Assembly: GCA_037439425.1 (NCBI GenBank)
Contig: JBBIWA010000092.1
Coordinates: 1 to 19,976, forward strand
From: JBBIWA01 sp037439425
GTDB lineage: Bacteria; Acidobacteriota; Blastocatellia; RBC074
Direction of reading: 5' to 3'
DNA: 19,976 nucleotides
In this document: positions 6,905 to 14,649 of the stretch, piece after piece
Layout: each line of letters starts with the position of its first letter
Numbering within the stretch: position 1 is the first letter of the stretch
The notes under the pieces: model-generated
Seen by the model: only the letters and a program-made list of their open reading frames with translations
What the model was told of the DNA's origin: nothing
The model's database searches: none
Made by a program: the position numbers and the translations under genes

Positions 6905-8521
6905 TCAAGCTATCCCTCGTTTCCAGTCTTTCAAGATTTCTCGCGCTGCATTGTAACCCGGCGCACCCATCACCCCGCCGCCCGGATGTGTGCCCGAACC
7001 GCAGAGATATAGGTTCCGAATCGGCGTCCGGTAGCGCGCCCAACCCGCAACAGGGCGTATAAAAAATAACTGATCGAGCGCCATCTCACCGTGAAAGATG
7101 TTACCACCGGTCAACCCATATTCCTGCTCCAGATCCAGCGGCGAAATCACCTGACGATGAAGAATGATCTCTTTGATGTTCGGCGCGTATTCAGCCAGTG
7201 CCTCAATGCAGCGATCCGCAAATCGCTCTTTCGCTTTGCTGTCCCACTGCGCGTCTTTCAGTTTGTAGGGAGCATACTGCGCGAAGATGCACATGATGTG
7301 TTTGCCCGGCGGTGCGATGGAATCATCATATGCTGTCGGAATCGTGCATTCGAGCATCGGGTGCTCAGATGGACGTCCGTCTCTAGCATCTTCCCAGGCG
7401 CAATCAATGTAATCCATCGAAGGGCAAACGTGCATCGTGGTGCGGTGCGGCAGCCCAGGCTCTTTGCCGTTGCCGGTGAGCGGATAAGCCTTAAAGTTGG
7501 GCAGCCCATCCAGCGCCAGATTGATCTTGAATGATGAGCCTGTGATGCGGAAGTTTTCAATCTCGCGGCGGAAGTCATCGGCCAGATGCTCGCGCTCAAT
7601 CAGGCTCAGGAAGGTGCGCTTCGGATCGGCATTCGAGACGACGATGCGCGCGCGAATCTCTTCGCCGTCAGCCAGCGCTACTCCGTAGGCTTGGCCGTTT
7701 TTGATCATCACGCGATGCACTTCGGCCTGGGTGCGAATGGTGGCGCCGCGCGACTCGGCCGAGCGCGCCAGTGCTGCGCTGATGGCGCCCATCCCGCCGC
7801 GTACAAAGCCCCATAATCCACGCTGCCCAGCGGCTCCGCCCATGACATGATGGAGCAAGATGTAGGCGGTGCCTGGTGTCGAAGGCCCGCCATTGGTGCC
7901 AATCACGCCGTCAGTTGCGAGCGTCGTTTTGATCTCTTCTGATTCAAACCGCTCGTTGAGAAAGTCGCGCGCGCTTTGCGTCATGATCTTGAAAAAGCGC
8001 ACCAGACCCGCCTCGCCCAATTTGAGCGCGCGCCAGCCCAGCTTGCCCATCTCCAGCCAATCGCTCAATCGTCGTCGCACGATGTTAGGTGGCGTTTCTA
8101 GCAGTAGTGATTCAACCCACTCGGCCAGGTGTGCCAGCTCCTCTTCGTATTGCGGATAGCTGGCCGCGTCGCGAGCTGAGAACTTCGCGATCTCGCCAAC
8201 TGTCTTCTTCAGGTCTTGCCAGAAGAAGAGATAGCGACCGTCGGGAAAAGCAGTGAAAAAGGCCGGGTCTTTCGGGTATATGTGATAGCCGAACCGCTCC
8301 AATTCCAGTTCCTGGATGATGCGCGGCTGCAGCAAACTGCACAAGTATGAAAGAGTCGAGACTTTGAAGCCGGGCCATACCTCTTCAGTGACGCAGGCGC
8401 CGCCGATGACAGCACGGCGCTCTAGCACCAAGACGCGCAATCCAGCGCGGGCCAGGTAGGCAGCTGTGACCAACCCGTTATGGCCGCTGCCAATGATCAC
8501 TGCATCAACAGCTTGATTCAT
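6905..8521 (-). CDS. PYROXD2-like FAD-dependent oxidoreductase (phytoene-desaturase superfamily)
   Basis: This is a COG1233-type flavoprotein. The N-terminus carries the dinucleotide-binding motif VIIGSGHNGLVTAAYLARAG, followed by LVLERRAVIGGACVTEE. The middle has GGMGAISAALARSAESRGA, typical of the carotenoid-desaturase-like FAD-binding region. The C-terminus has the FAD-closing motif NLYLCGSGTHPGGGVMGAPGYNAA. The overall layout matches the animal mitochondrial protein PYROXD2 and its bacterial relatives, whose substrate is unknown; no carotenoid genes are nearby, so a role in carotenoid synthesis is not supported. I chose the ATG at 8521 (MNQAVDAVIIG, 538 residues), which has GGGGAG 10 bp upstream. 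A TTG at 8557 would add 12 residues. It diverges from the E1 gene at 9000. Confidence 0.9.
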   Translation of the reverse strand: MNQAVDAVIIGSGHNGLVTAAYLARAGLRVLVLERRAVIGGACVTEEVWPGFKVSTLSYLCSLLQPRIIQELELERFGYHIYPKDPAFFTAFPDGRYLFFWQDLKKTVGEIAKFSARDAASYPQYEEELAHLAEWVESLLLETPPNIVRRRLSDWLEMGKLGWRALKLGEAGLVRFFKIMTQSARDFLNERFESEEIKTTLATDGVIGTNGGPSTPGTAYILLHHVMGGAAGQRGLWGFVRGGMGAISAALARSAESRGATIRTQAEVHRVMIKNGQAYGVALADGEEIRARIVVSNADPKRTFLSLIEREHLADDFRREIENFRITGSSFKINLALDGLPNFKAYPLTGNGKEPGLPHRTTMHVCPSMDYIDCAWEDARDGRPSEHPMLECTIPTAYDDSIAPPGKHIMCIFAQYAPYKLKDAQWDSKAKERFADRCIEALAEYAPNIKEIILHRQVISPLDLEQEYGLTGGNIFHGEMALDQLFFIRPVAGWARYRTPIRNLYLCGSGTHPGGGVMGAPGYNAAREILKDWKRGIA

Positions 8522-8668
8522 CAATAGTTCTCTCCCCGGATCGAAATCGGACTTCAATTATGCACACAAGCCACCTCGTCTGCCAGCCAGCGCGCAGATT
8601 TTGGCCTAAACGTGATGGACATTCTCCGGTAAGGCCACTATCCTAAATGGCCGTTGCTAGAGTGGAGC

Positions 8669-8729
8669 TCAGACTTCAGAGCTCAAACCTGGAAAGCGAA
8701 TCCCTCAAGGTCTGGGATCTGAAGTTTGA
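8669..8729. repeat. Imperfect inverted repeat in the divergent intergenic region
   Basis: Arms of 25 bp at 8669-8693 and 8705-8729 match at about 20 positions when one is reverse-complemented, with an 11-base loop. The key shared block is ACTTCAGA / TCTGAAGT. It lies between the divergent starts at 8521 and 9000 and is distinct from the CCTGGG family that follows. It could be a hairpin, a regulator site or another small repeat. The rest of 8522-8788 shows no gene. Confidence 0.5.
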
Positions 8730-8788
8730 TTTTCTGCAGGAGTTATTCAGGCCGCGTTGCGGCGCCTTGAGCCTTGAAAAGATGAAAA

Positions 8789-8978
8789 CCTGGGAGCGCA
8801 CGCTTGCGAGCGTGCTCAGTCTCCGGCAGCGGACTGCTTAACGAAGAAAGGCACGCAAGGATGCGTGCGCACCCAGGGATTTTCAGGAGCCTGGGTACGC
8901 ACGCTTCTAGCGTGCTTGATCTGAAAGCAACGGCACGCTTAATAGGGAACCTGCACGCCGGAGGCGTGCGCTCCCAGG
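8789..8978 (+). repeat. Tandem pair of REPIN-like elements upstream of the E1 gene
   Basis: Two 89-bp units lie at a 101-bp period (8789-8877 and 8890-8978). Each begins CCTGGG, then a hairpin, a spacer containing CTTAA, an inverted hairpin, and ends CCCAGG. The stems are GCACGCT/AGCGTGC, GCACGCA/TGCGTGC, GCACGCT/AGCGTGC and GCACGCC/GGCGTGC in order, so paired positions change together. The spacers between the hairpins are much less alike than the hairpins. The linker between units (GATTTTCAGGAG) resembles the leader after the second unit (GATTTTCCGCAGGAG), which contains the Shine-Dalgarno sequence of the gene at 9000. Confidence 0.88.
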
Positions 8979-8988
8979 GATTTTCCGC

Positions 8989-8993
8989 AGGAG
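8989..8993 (+). promoter_or_regulatory. Ribosome-binding site of the E1 fusion gene at a repeat edge
   Basis: AGGAG lies 6 bp before the ATG at 9000. It follows the repeat end as CCCAGGGATTTTCCGCAGGA, the third example in this window of the element edge running into a Shine-Dalgarno sequence. Confidence 0.78.
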
Positions 8994-8999
8994 AGTCAG

Positions 9000-11231
9000 A
9001 TGATCAAAACTCGCGTCGAGATTGTGCAGGAGAAGCTGAACGCTTATCTGGCTGCCGCTCAGCCGGCCAGCGTGCGTCTGGCTAAAGATGATCCGATTCG
9101 GCCCGGCCGTAGTCTGAGCGTGCGGCGGGCGCTGGAGCTTTTTGAAGATCAGGTGACCAGTCGGTTGCTAGACGTAGCGGCGCGTGAGCTGAAAAAGAAG
9201 AATCTCTCCTTCTACACTATCTCCAGCGCTGGACACGAACAGAATGCCATCGTCGGCGCGCTCCTGCGCCTGGATGATCCCTGCTTTTTGCACTACCGGT
9301 CGGGCGGCTTGATGATGGCGCGCGCACGAAAGTTTCCCGGCTCTACTCCTATTCTGGATACGGTGCTTTCTTTCTGCGCTTCCTCCGATGATCCGATCTC
9401 GCAAGGCCGGCACAAGGTCTGGGGTAGCCGCCAGCTATGGGTACCGCCTCAGACGAGCACAATTGCATCGCACTTACCCAAGGCTGCTGGCTTTGCCTTC
9501 GCCCTGCGACTGGCACGCCGTCTGAGGTTACTGCCCGAACTGAGCGATGATTCAATTGTCTGTTGTTCATTCGGCGATGCTTCAGTTAATCACGCGACGG
9601 CGCTGGCGGGCATCAATGCTGCGCGCTACACAGTGCGGCGGGGTGGGGCTGCTCCGATACTCTTTCTCTGCGAAGATAACGGCATCGGGATCTCAGTTGA
9701 AACTCCGCGCGGTTGGATCCGCGATTCGTTCAGCAATCTGCCTCATCTGAAATACTTCGAGGCGCAAGGGGAGATGGATGAAATCTGGGAGACGGTGGCT
9801 GAAGCGATTAACTACTGCCGCCGGTTCCGCTCGCCGGTCTTCTTGCATCTGCATTGTGTCCGGCTATGGGGGCATGCGGGCACTGACGTGGAAACGACTT
9901 ATCACACGCTTGAAGAGATCGAAGCCACCGAGGCGCAAGACCCGTTATTGCGCAACGCACGGCGACTGATTGAAACGGGCGCGGCTGATCCCCAGCAGCT
10001 GCGCGCCATCATTCGCAACGTGCAAGCTCGGATTGATGAAGCCTGCGCCGAGGTAATCAACCGGCCCAAGCTCGCAACTGTGGCAGAGATCGTCAGGCCG
10101 CTGGCGCCCTATGATGAAACTGCCTGTCGCGCCGTTGCTGAAATCGAAGCTGACGAAGCCACACGCGTGAGCTTCTTTAGCAGCGCGTTGCCAGAGCAGG
10201 CGACCGCCCCTACTAAACGAACCATGGCAGCGCACATCAACTCGGCGCTGGCTGATGAGATGCTGCGCTTCCCTGAGATCATCGTCTTCGGCGAAGATGT
10301 GGGCAAAAAAGGCGGCGTCTATTACGTGACAGCAGGCTTGCAGAAAAAGTTTGGGCCGGCGCGGGTCTTTGATACGCTGCTAGATGAGACGACCATTCTC
10401 GGCGTGGCGCAGGGAGCGGCGATGGCTGGATTGCTGCCCATCCCGGAGATTCAATATCTGGCTTACATTCACAATGCGTTGGATCAGCTGCGCGGCGAGG
10501 CCTGCTCGCTTTCCTTCTTCTCTGCGGGGCAATTCACCAATCCGATGGTCGTGCGCATAGCGGGATTGGCTTATCAAAAAGGGTTCGGCGGCCACTTTCA
10601 CAATGACAATTCCATTGGCGCGTTGCGTGATATTCCCGGTTTGATGCTGGCTGTGCCCGCGCGCGGAGACGAAGCGGCCATGTTGTTACGCGGAGCCATT
10701 GCGATCGCACGCGCATGCAAGCGCGTGATCTGTTTTCTCGAACCGATAGCGCTCTATCACGAGAAAGACCTCTACGAAGAGGGAGACAACCGGTGGCTGT
10801 TTGATTATCCGCCGCCAGCTACCATGTTGTTGCCGGGCGAAGTGGGTCTCTATCACGCCGAGGCTCGTGACTTGTTGATTGTGAGTTACGCCAATGGCCT
10901 CAGACTATCGCTCCGAGCGGCGCGCGCTCTCAAGGAGAGGTATAACATCGCCGCGCGGGTCATGGATCTGCGCTGGTTAAATCCACTGCCGCGAGAGGCG
11001 ATCAGCCAACATGCGGCCGAGTGTGGTCGTGTCCTGGTCGCCGATGAATGCCGCGCGACCGGCGGAGGCATTGCCGATGCAGTGATAGCGGCGCTGGCTG
11101 AAGAGGGATTTCGTGGCTCGCTCCGTTCAGTGCGCGCTGTTGATTCTTATGTACCGCTGGGGGAGGCAGCCAACCTGGTCTTGATCTCTGAGCAGCAGAT
11201 TATCGAAGCAGCGCGCGCAGCCTGTTGCTGA
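9000..11231 (+). CDS. Fused E1 alpha/beta subunit of a 2-oxoacid dehydrogenase complex
   Basis: This thiamine-diphosphate-dependent decarboxylase has both E1 subunits in one chain of 743 residues. The alpha part (about 40-350) has the ISSAGHE and HYRSGG substrate-side segments and a thiamine-diphosphate motif running from GDASVNHATALAGIN (192-206) to CEDNGIGI (224-231). The beta part (from about 407) has VFGEDVGKKGGVYYVTAGL, RVFDTLLDETTILGVAQGAA and IPEIQYLAYIHNALDQL, then the C-terminal transketolase-like domain (DLRWLNPLP, VLVADECRATGGG). It is closest in style to branched-chain 2-oxoacid dehydrogenase E1. No E2 or E3 gene lies beside it, so partners must be encoded elsewhere. The thiamine motif begins GDAS where GDG is commoner; I expect it to be active. 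AGGAG precedes the ATG by 6 bp. Confidence 0.9.
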   Translation: MIKTRVEIVQEKLNAYLAAAQPASVRLAKDDPIRPGRSLSVRRALELFEDQVTSRLLDVAARELKKKNLSFYTISSAGHEQNAIVGALLRLDDPCFLHYRSGGLMMARARKFPGSTPILDTVLSFCASSDDPISQGRHKVWGSRQLWVPPQTSTIASHLPKAAGFAFALRLARRLRLLPELSDDSIVCCSFGDASVNHATALAGINAARYTVRRGGAAPILFLCEDNGIGISVETPRGWIRDSFSNLPHLKYFEAQGEMDEIWETVAEAINYCRRFRSPVFLHLHCVRLWGHAGTDVETTYHTLEEIEATEAQDPLLRNARRLIETGAADPQQLRAIIRNVQARIDEACAEVINRPKLATVAEIVRPLAPYDETACRAVAEIEADEATRVSFFSSALPEQATAPTKRTMAAHINSALADEMLRFPEIIVFGEDVGKKGGVYYVTAGLQKKFGPARVFDTLLDETTILGVAQGAAMAGLLPIPEIQYLAYIHNALDQLRGEACSLSFFSAGQFTNPMVVRIAGLAYQKGFGGHFHNDNSIGALRDIPGLMLAVPARGDEAAMLLRGAIAIARACKRVICFLEPIALYHEKDLYEEGDNRWLFDYPPPATMLLPGEVGLYHAEARDLLIVSYANGLRLSLRAARALKERYNIAARVMDLRWLNPLPREAISQHAAECGRVLVADECRATGGGIADAVIAALAEEGFRGSLRSVRAVDSYVPLGEAANLVLISEQQIIEAARAACC

Positions 11232-11314
11232 AAAATGATGGGTAATCTCCCTGACAAGCTCAAAGTCCATCCTGACTAATAACCGCAACTCTACGACCAG
11301 AACTCATCCCAGGC

Positions 11315-11512
11315 CTACAGGTCAGTAAACACATCCCAGACCTCAGTAATCTTGCCATCTCGGATGTGGACGGCCAGCTTGAGACCCAGCTCTTTGTCTC
11401 CTCCTCTGGCGAGGAGTCTCTCGAAATTGACGGCGTGCTCGTCGCTGGCCGTGACATCGTACAGTTCTGCTTTGAGCGTTCCACCGCTCAGTTCCAGGTG
11501 AATTCTATCCTC
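11315..11512 (-). pseudogene. C-terminal remnant of a SnoaL/NTF2-like protein
   Basis: The minus-strand frame ending at the TAG at 11315-11317 encodes about 65 residues, including GGTLKAELYDVTASDEHAV and LKLAVHIRDGKITEVWDVF. That is the pattern of the last strands of SnoaL-like/ketosteroid-isomerase-like (NTF2-fold) proteins. The frame is closed upstream by TGA at 11513-11515 and contains no ATG, so the N-terminal half of the usual 110-140-residue domain is missing. I could not recognise the missing part in neighbouring frames. I read it as a gene relic; the family call rests on one short stretch and is moderately sure. Confidence 0.55.
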
Positions 11513-11814
11513 TCATCTCTGGGATTGTAACCAGAGGTGGCTGCTTGTCGCTGTTGAGAAGTGCGCCACCAAGAGGCAAAGAGTGCCGGGAGAAATCTAA
11601 GATTCTTGGCTTCTCCTTGGCGGGCTTCTACACCTTAGAGGTGTGCTCTCCGGTTTATCAGATATTTATTATGGAGATGTGAAAGAGTTGGCCGATCATG
11701 GTAGTGGGACGATGGTAGCCGAGCAAACTGCCAGGAGCTTGGAGCCATTCGAGCAGCGAGTTTAACGCGGGGGATGTTCACGAGATTACCGCAGTAAAGG
11801 TTGGGAAGTAAGGC
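11513..11814. other. Intergenic region upstream of the HD-GYP gene
   Basis: No gene is seen. At 11630-11644 the sequence ACACCTTAGAGGTGT forms a 6-bp stem and is followed by GTGCTCTCCGG. This looks like a strongly diverged half of the CCTGGG/GCACGC hairpin family. An AT-rich patch at about 11654-11678 (around TATTTATTATGG) is the only promoter-like stretch; I cannot place a convincing -35 box. Confidence 0.4.
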
Positions 11815-14316
11815 GTGGAGAGTAAACCTAAAGCTACTATTCAAAGCGAGATTTTTCAGTGGTCGGTAATTATCTGCGGCGGCGCGCTCTGGGTCTTCTG
11901 CCTCACACAACTACTCACACATGGGGAGCAGTTGAAGACTATCGCTCTCTTTGCGGTGGTGGCAATCGCCATCAGCTTCGTGCCGGTTCACATTACCACG
12001 CCGGAGATGACTTTCAGTCACAAGCGGACGCTCTCGGTCTCACTTTCGGATGCTTTGACATTTTTATTGCTGGTGCTGCACGGCCCACTGGCGGCGGTCT
12101 TCGTTGGCGGTCTGGATGGGTTGATTGCTTCGCGGCGCACGGTCAAGCGCTGGCCGAGTAACGCTTTCACACTGGGGATGATCGCCTGCTCGATTTTCGG
12201 TGCCGCGCAGACCTACGAAGCGCTTATGCGCTTGCAGGGAAGAGAGCCTTATGCAGGTTTGGCTCACAGCACCGCGACGCTGGTTATCCCCCTGTTAGTC
12301 GCCGCGGCTGTTCACTTCCTGATCAACAGCTCGATGCTCTCAACCATTCTGGGATTGAGATATCGCAAATCCATTTGGCAGCACTGGAAAGATAATTTGC
12401 TGTGGACGGCAGTGACATATTTCCCACTGACGAGCGCGGCGCTGATTATGTATTTTTGCGTCCAGCGCTTTGGTTGGGCCACCGTGATTGCCGCCGTTCC
12501 GGTGCTGGCGATTATCTATTTCTCCTACATGCAGTACAACCAGAAGGTGGAAGAGAAGATTCGCCAGATCGAGCAGATGAACGAGCTGCACCTTGCCACC
12601 GTGCAAGCGCTGGCGATGGCCATTGATGCCAAAGACAGCACGACCGCAGATCACGTGCAGCGCGTGAAGATTTACGGGCGTGGCCTGGCTCAGCTCTTCG
12701 GTCTGACTGAACTGGAAGCTCAAGCAATTGAGGCAGGAGCGCTGCTGCACGATGTCGGCAAGCTGGCCGTTCCCGATTACATCCTCAACAAGCCCGGCAA
12801 GCTGACTCCGGCTGAGTTCGAGAAGATGAAGATCCACCCGGTCGTGGGCGCGGAGATTCTCAGTCAGGTCAAATTCCCTTATCCGGTGGTTCCGGTAGTG
12901 CGCCATCATCACGAGCGCTGGGATGGCAAGGGCTATCCCGATGGTTTAAAAGGCGAAGAGATCCCCCTCACGGCACGCATCCTCAGCGTGGTGGACTGTT
13001 TTGATGCCGTGCGCGAAGACCGTCAGTACCGGCGCGCCATGACGCGCCAGCAAGCGATCGACTTGCTGCGAGAAGGCGCGGGCACTCAATTTGATCCCAA
13101 GGTGGTTGAAGTCTTCATCGAGCATTTGCCTCAGTTCGAAGCCCTCATCGCGGAGCGGAAGTTGAGCCTCCAGGAGAAAAAGGAGGGAGAGGAAGCGCAC
13201 ACCACCGGCGCGGCGGCTTCTTCTGCGGCTGCGTCACCGAGCTATACTGGCTCGTTGACGAAGATTTCCGAAGCGCACCGTGAGGTGATGCTGCTCTATG
13301 AGATTGCTCAATCCGTTGGCCGCAGTCTGTCGCTGCGCGACACGCTGGCAGTCTTGCTGGCGCGCCTCTCTGACATCGTGCCTTCGACCACTAGTGTCGC
13401 GCTGATCAAAGAGAAGGAGAGCGAAACGCTCAAGGTCGCCTACGCGCAGGGCCAACACGCAGAGGCTTTCCGCGCGCGCACGATTGCTGCCGGGACTGGC
13501 ATCTCTGGTTGGGTCTATGTCAATCAACATCCGATGTACAATTGCGATCCGCGACTCGATTTCGATGCTTTGGAAGTCAGGCTCGAAGTCCCTTACTCCA
13601 CCTCGGTCGTCGTGCCACTGATCAAAGGTGATCGGCCCCTTGGCGCGCTGGCACTTTACTCAGCTGAACTGGCTCAATATACGAGCGAGCACATTCGCCT
13701 GCTAGAGGCAGTGGCGCGTTTGGCGGGAGATGCCGTCGCCAATGCGCTACATCACGAGGAGATCGAAGCCACCGCGATGACCGACCGCTTGACCGGGCTG
13801 CCGAATCTGCGGGCTATCCTGGAGGCATTTGAGGAAGAAGCAAACCGCGCGCGACGTTACGATGAAAGCTTTACTTTTCTGATGATGGACCTGGATGGGT
13901 TCAAGCAGATCAATGATACCTACGGGCATCAGGTCGGCGACCAGTATCTGGCCGCCATTGCGCAGGTGATCAGAGCTCAACTGCGCAGCTATGACTTCTT
14001 TGGCCGCTATGCAGGTGATGAGTTCATAGCGCTGCTGCCCAGGACGCACAAGCAGGAGATCAGGTTCTTGGTCGAGCGGATCAAAACGGCGGTGAGCGAT
14101 TATCAGTGGCAAGGCGCTGGTGGCGTGAAGGCGCGCGCTGGCATCAGCATCGGCGAGGCCGAGTATCCGAGCGATGGCGCGACACTTGAGGAATTGATGG
14201 TCGCAGCTGATACAGCTATGTATGCGGATAAAGCTACTAGAAGACGTCGCGTGCGTTTGGGCGCGCTCGCCGAGCAGGTAGTCCAGTTCCCGGCGAAGAG
14301 ATCTAGTATTGCCTGA
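11815..14316 (+). CDS. Membrane HD-GYP/GAF/GGDEF protein, dual c-di-GMP enzyme
   Basis: Domains in order: an N-terminal membrane region (about 16-240, six to seven hydrophobic segments), a short coiled linker (about 241-262), an HD-GYP phosphodiesterase domain (about 263-440), a Ser/Ala-rich linker (about 455-475), a GAF sensor domain (about 490-645) and a C-terminal GGDEF diguanylate cyclase (about 651-816). HD-GYP residues are intact: TTADHVQRV, LLHDVGK (His312-Asp313), RHHHERWDGKGYPDG (363-377). The cyclase signature is AGDEF (733-737), an accepted active variant, with an RSYD inhibitory-site motif (724-727) exactly five residues before it. The protein could both make and break c-di-GMP. 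The start is GTG, forced by an in-frame TAA two codons upstream. Its membrane module is homologous to that of the gene at 14650. Confidence 0.92.
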   Translation: MESKPKATIQSEIFQWSVIICGGALWVFCLTQLLTHGEQLKTIALFAVVAIAISFVPVHITTPEMTFSHKRTLSVSLSDALTFLLLVLHGPLAAVFVGGLDGLIASRRTVKRWPSNAFTLGMIACSIFGAAQTYEALMRLQGREPYAGLAHSTATLVIPLLVAAAVHFLINSSMLSTILGLRYRKSIWQHWKDNLLWTAVTYFPLTSAALIMYFCVQRFGWATVIAAVPVLAIIYFSYMQYNQKVEEKIRQIEQMNELHLATVQALAMAIDAKDSTTADHVQRVKIYGRGLAQLFGLTELEAQAIEAGALLHDVGKLAVPDYILNKPGKLTPAEFEKMKIHPVVGAEILSQVKFPYPVVPVVRHHHERWDGKGYPDGLKGEEIPLTARILSVVDCFDAVREDRQYRRAMTRQQAIDLLREGAGTQFDPKVVEVFIEHLPQFEALIAERKLSLQEKKEGEEAHTTGAAASSAAASPSYTGSLTKISEAHREVMLLYEIAQSVGRSLSLRDTLAVLLARLSDIVPSTTSVALIKEKESETLKVAYAQGQHAEAFRARTIAAGTGISGWVYVNQHPMYNCDPRLDFDALEVRLEVPYSTSVVVPLIKGDRPLGALALYSAELAQYTSEHIRLLEAVARLAGDAVANALHHEEIEATAMTDRLTGLPNLRAILEAFEEEANRARRYDESFTFLMMDLDGFKQINDTYGHQVGDQYLAAIAQVIRAQLRSYDFFGRYAGDEFIALLPRTHKQEIRFLVERIKTAVSDYQWQGAGGVKARAGISIGEAEYPSDGATLEELMVAADTAMYADKATRRRRVRLGALAEQVVQFPAKRSSIA

Positions 14317-14317
14317 G

Positions 14318-14402
14318 AGCGGGAGCACGGGAGAGTGGGAGCAGAAGTTTGTCTCCCCCTCTCCGGTTATCAAACCTCTTCTCCCTCTCCGGCTCTCCCG
14401 CT
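14318..14402. terminator. Long imperfect inverted repeat after the HD-GYP gene
   Basis: Immediately after the TGA, 14318-14351 and 14371-14402 form complementary arms (AGCGGGAG... against ...CTCCCGCT, and AGTTTG against CAAACCT), with a loop of about 19 bases and several mismatches. There is no T-tract, so intrinsic termination is uncertain; a small palindromic repeat is equally possible. The following 14403-14649 shows no gene. Confidence 0.4.
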
Positions 14403-14649
14403 ATGGTGCAGCGGCGGGGATTCGATCAATCTGAGAGAAAACTCGCCTGATGGATTCAATCTGATAGTGAGAAATGAGCTCACAGTCGCGACCGGGCCTT
14501 TCGCGTTTAAGGATAACTCCAAGGTTGAGTGAAGCTTGGCTACTCAGTGCTGCCTTTGGCACGCGGCTCGCACCAGAGAGAGCTCTCCTCAGCGAGTGGG
14601 AGCGCTACTGAGTGCTGGGTGAGCGTGCGCTAGATCTAGACCAGCCGTC

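Noticed and set aside
8522..8557. TTG at 8557 as the FAD oxidoreductase start
   Set aside because: The ATG at 8521 has a GGGGAG upstream and begins close to the conserved FAD-binding strand.
12340..12912. 190-codon minus-strand frame
   Set aside because: It is antisense to the HD-GYP domain, whose motifs are intact on the plus strand.
14403..14649. Possible c-di-GMP riboswitch before the PAS-GGDEF-EAL gene
   Set aside because: I could not find the conserved GEMM-type core or paired stems. The only structure seen is the inverted repeat at 14318-14402.
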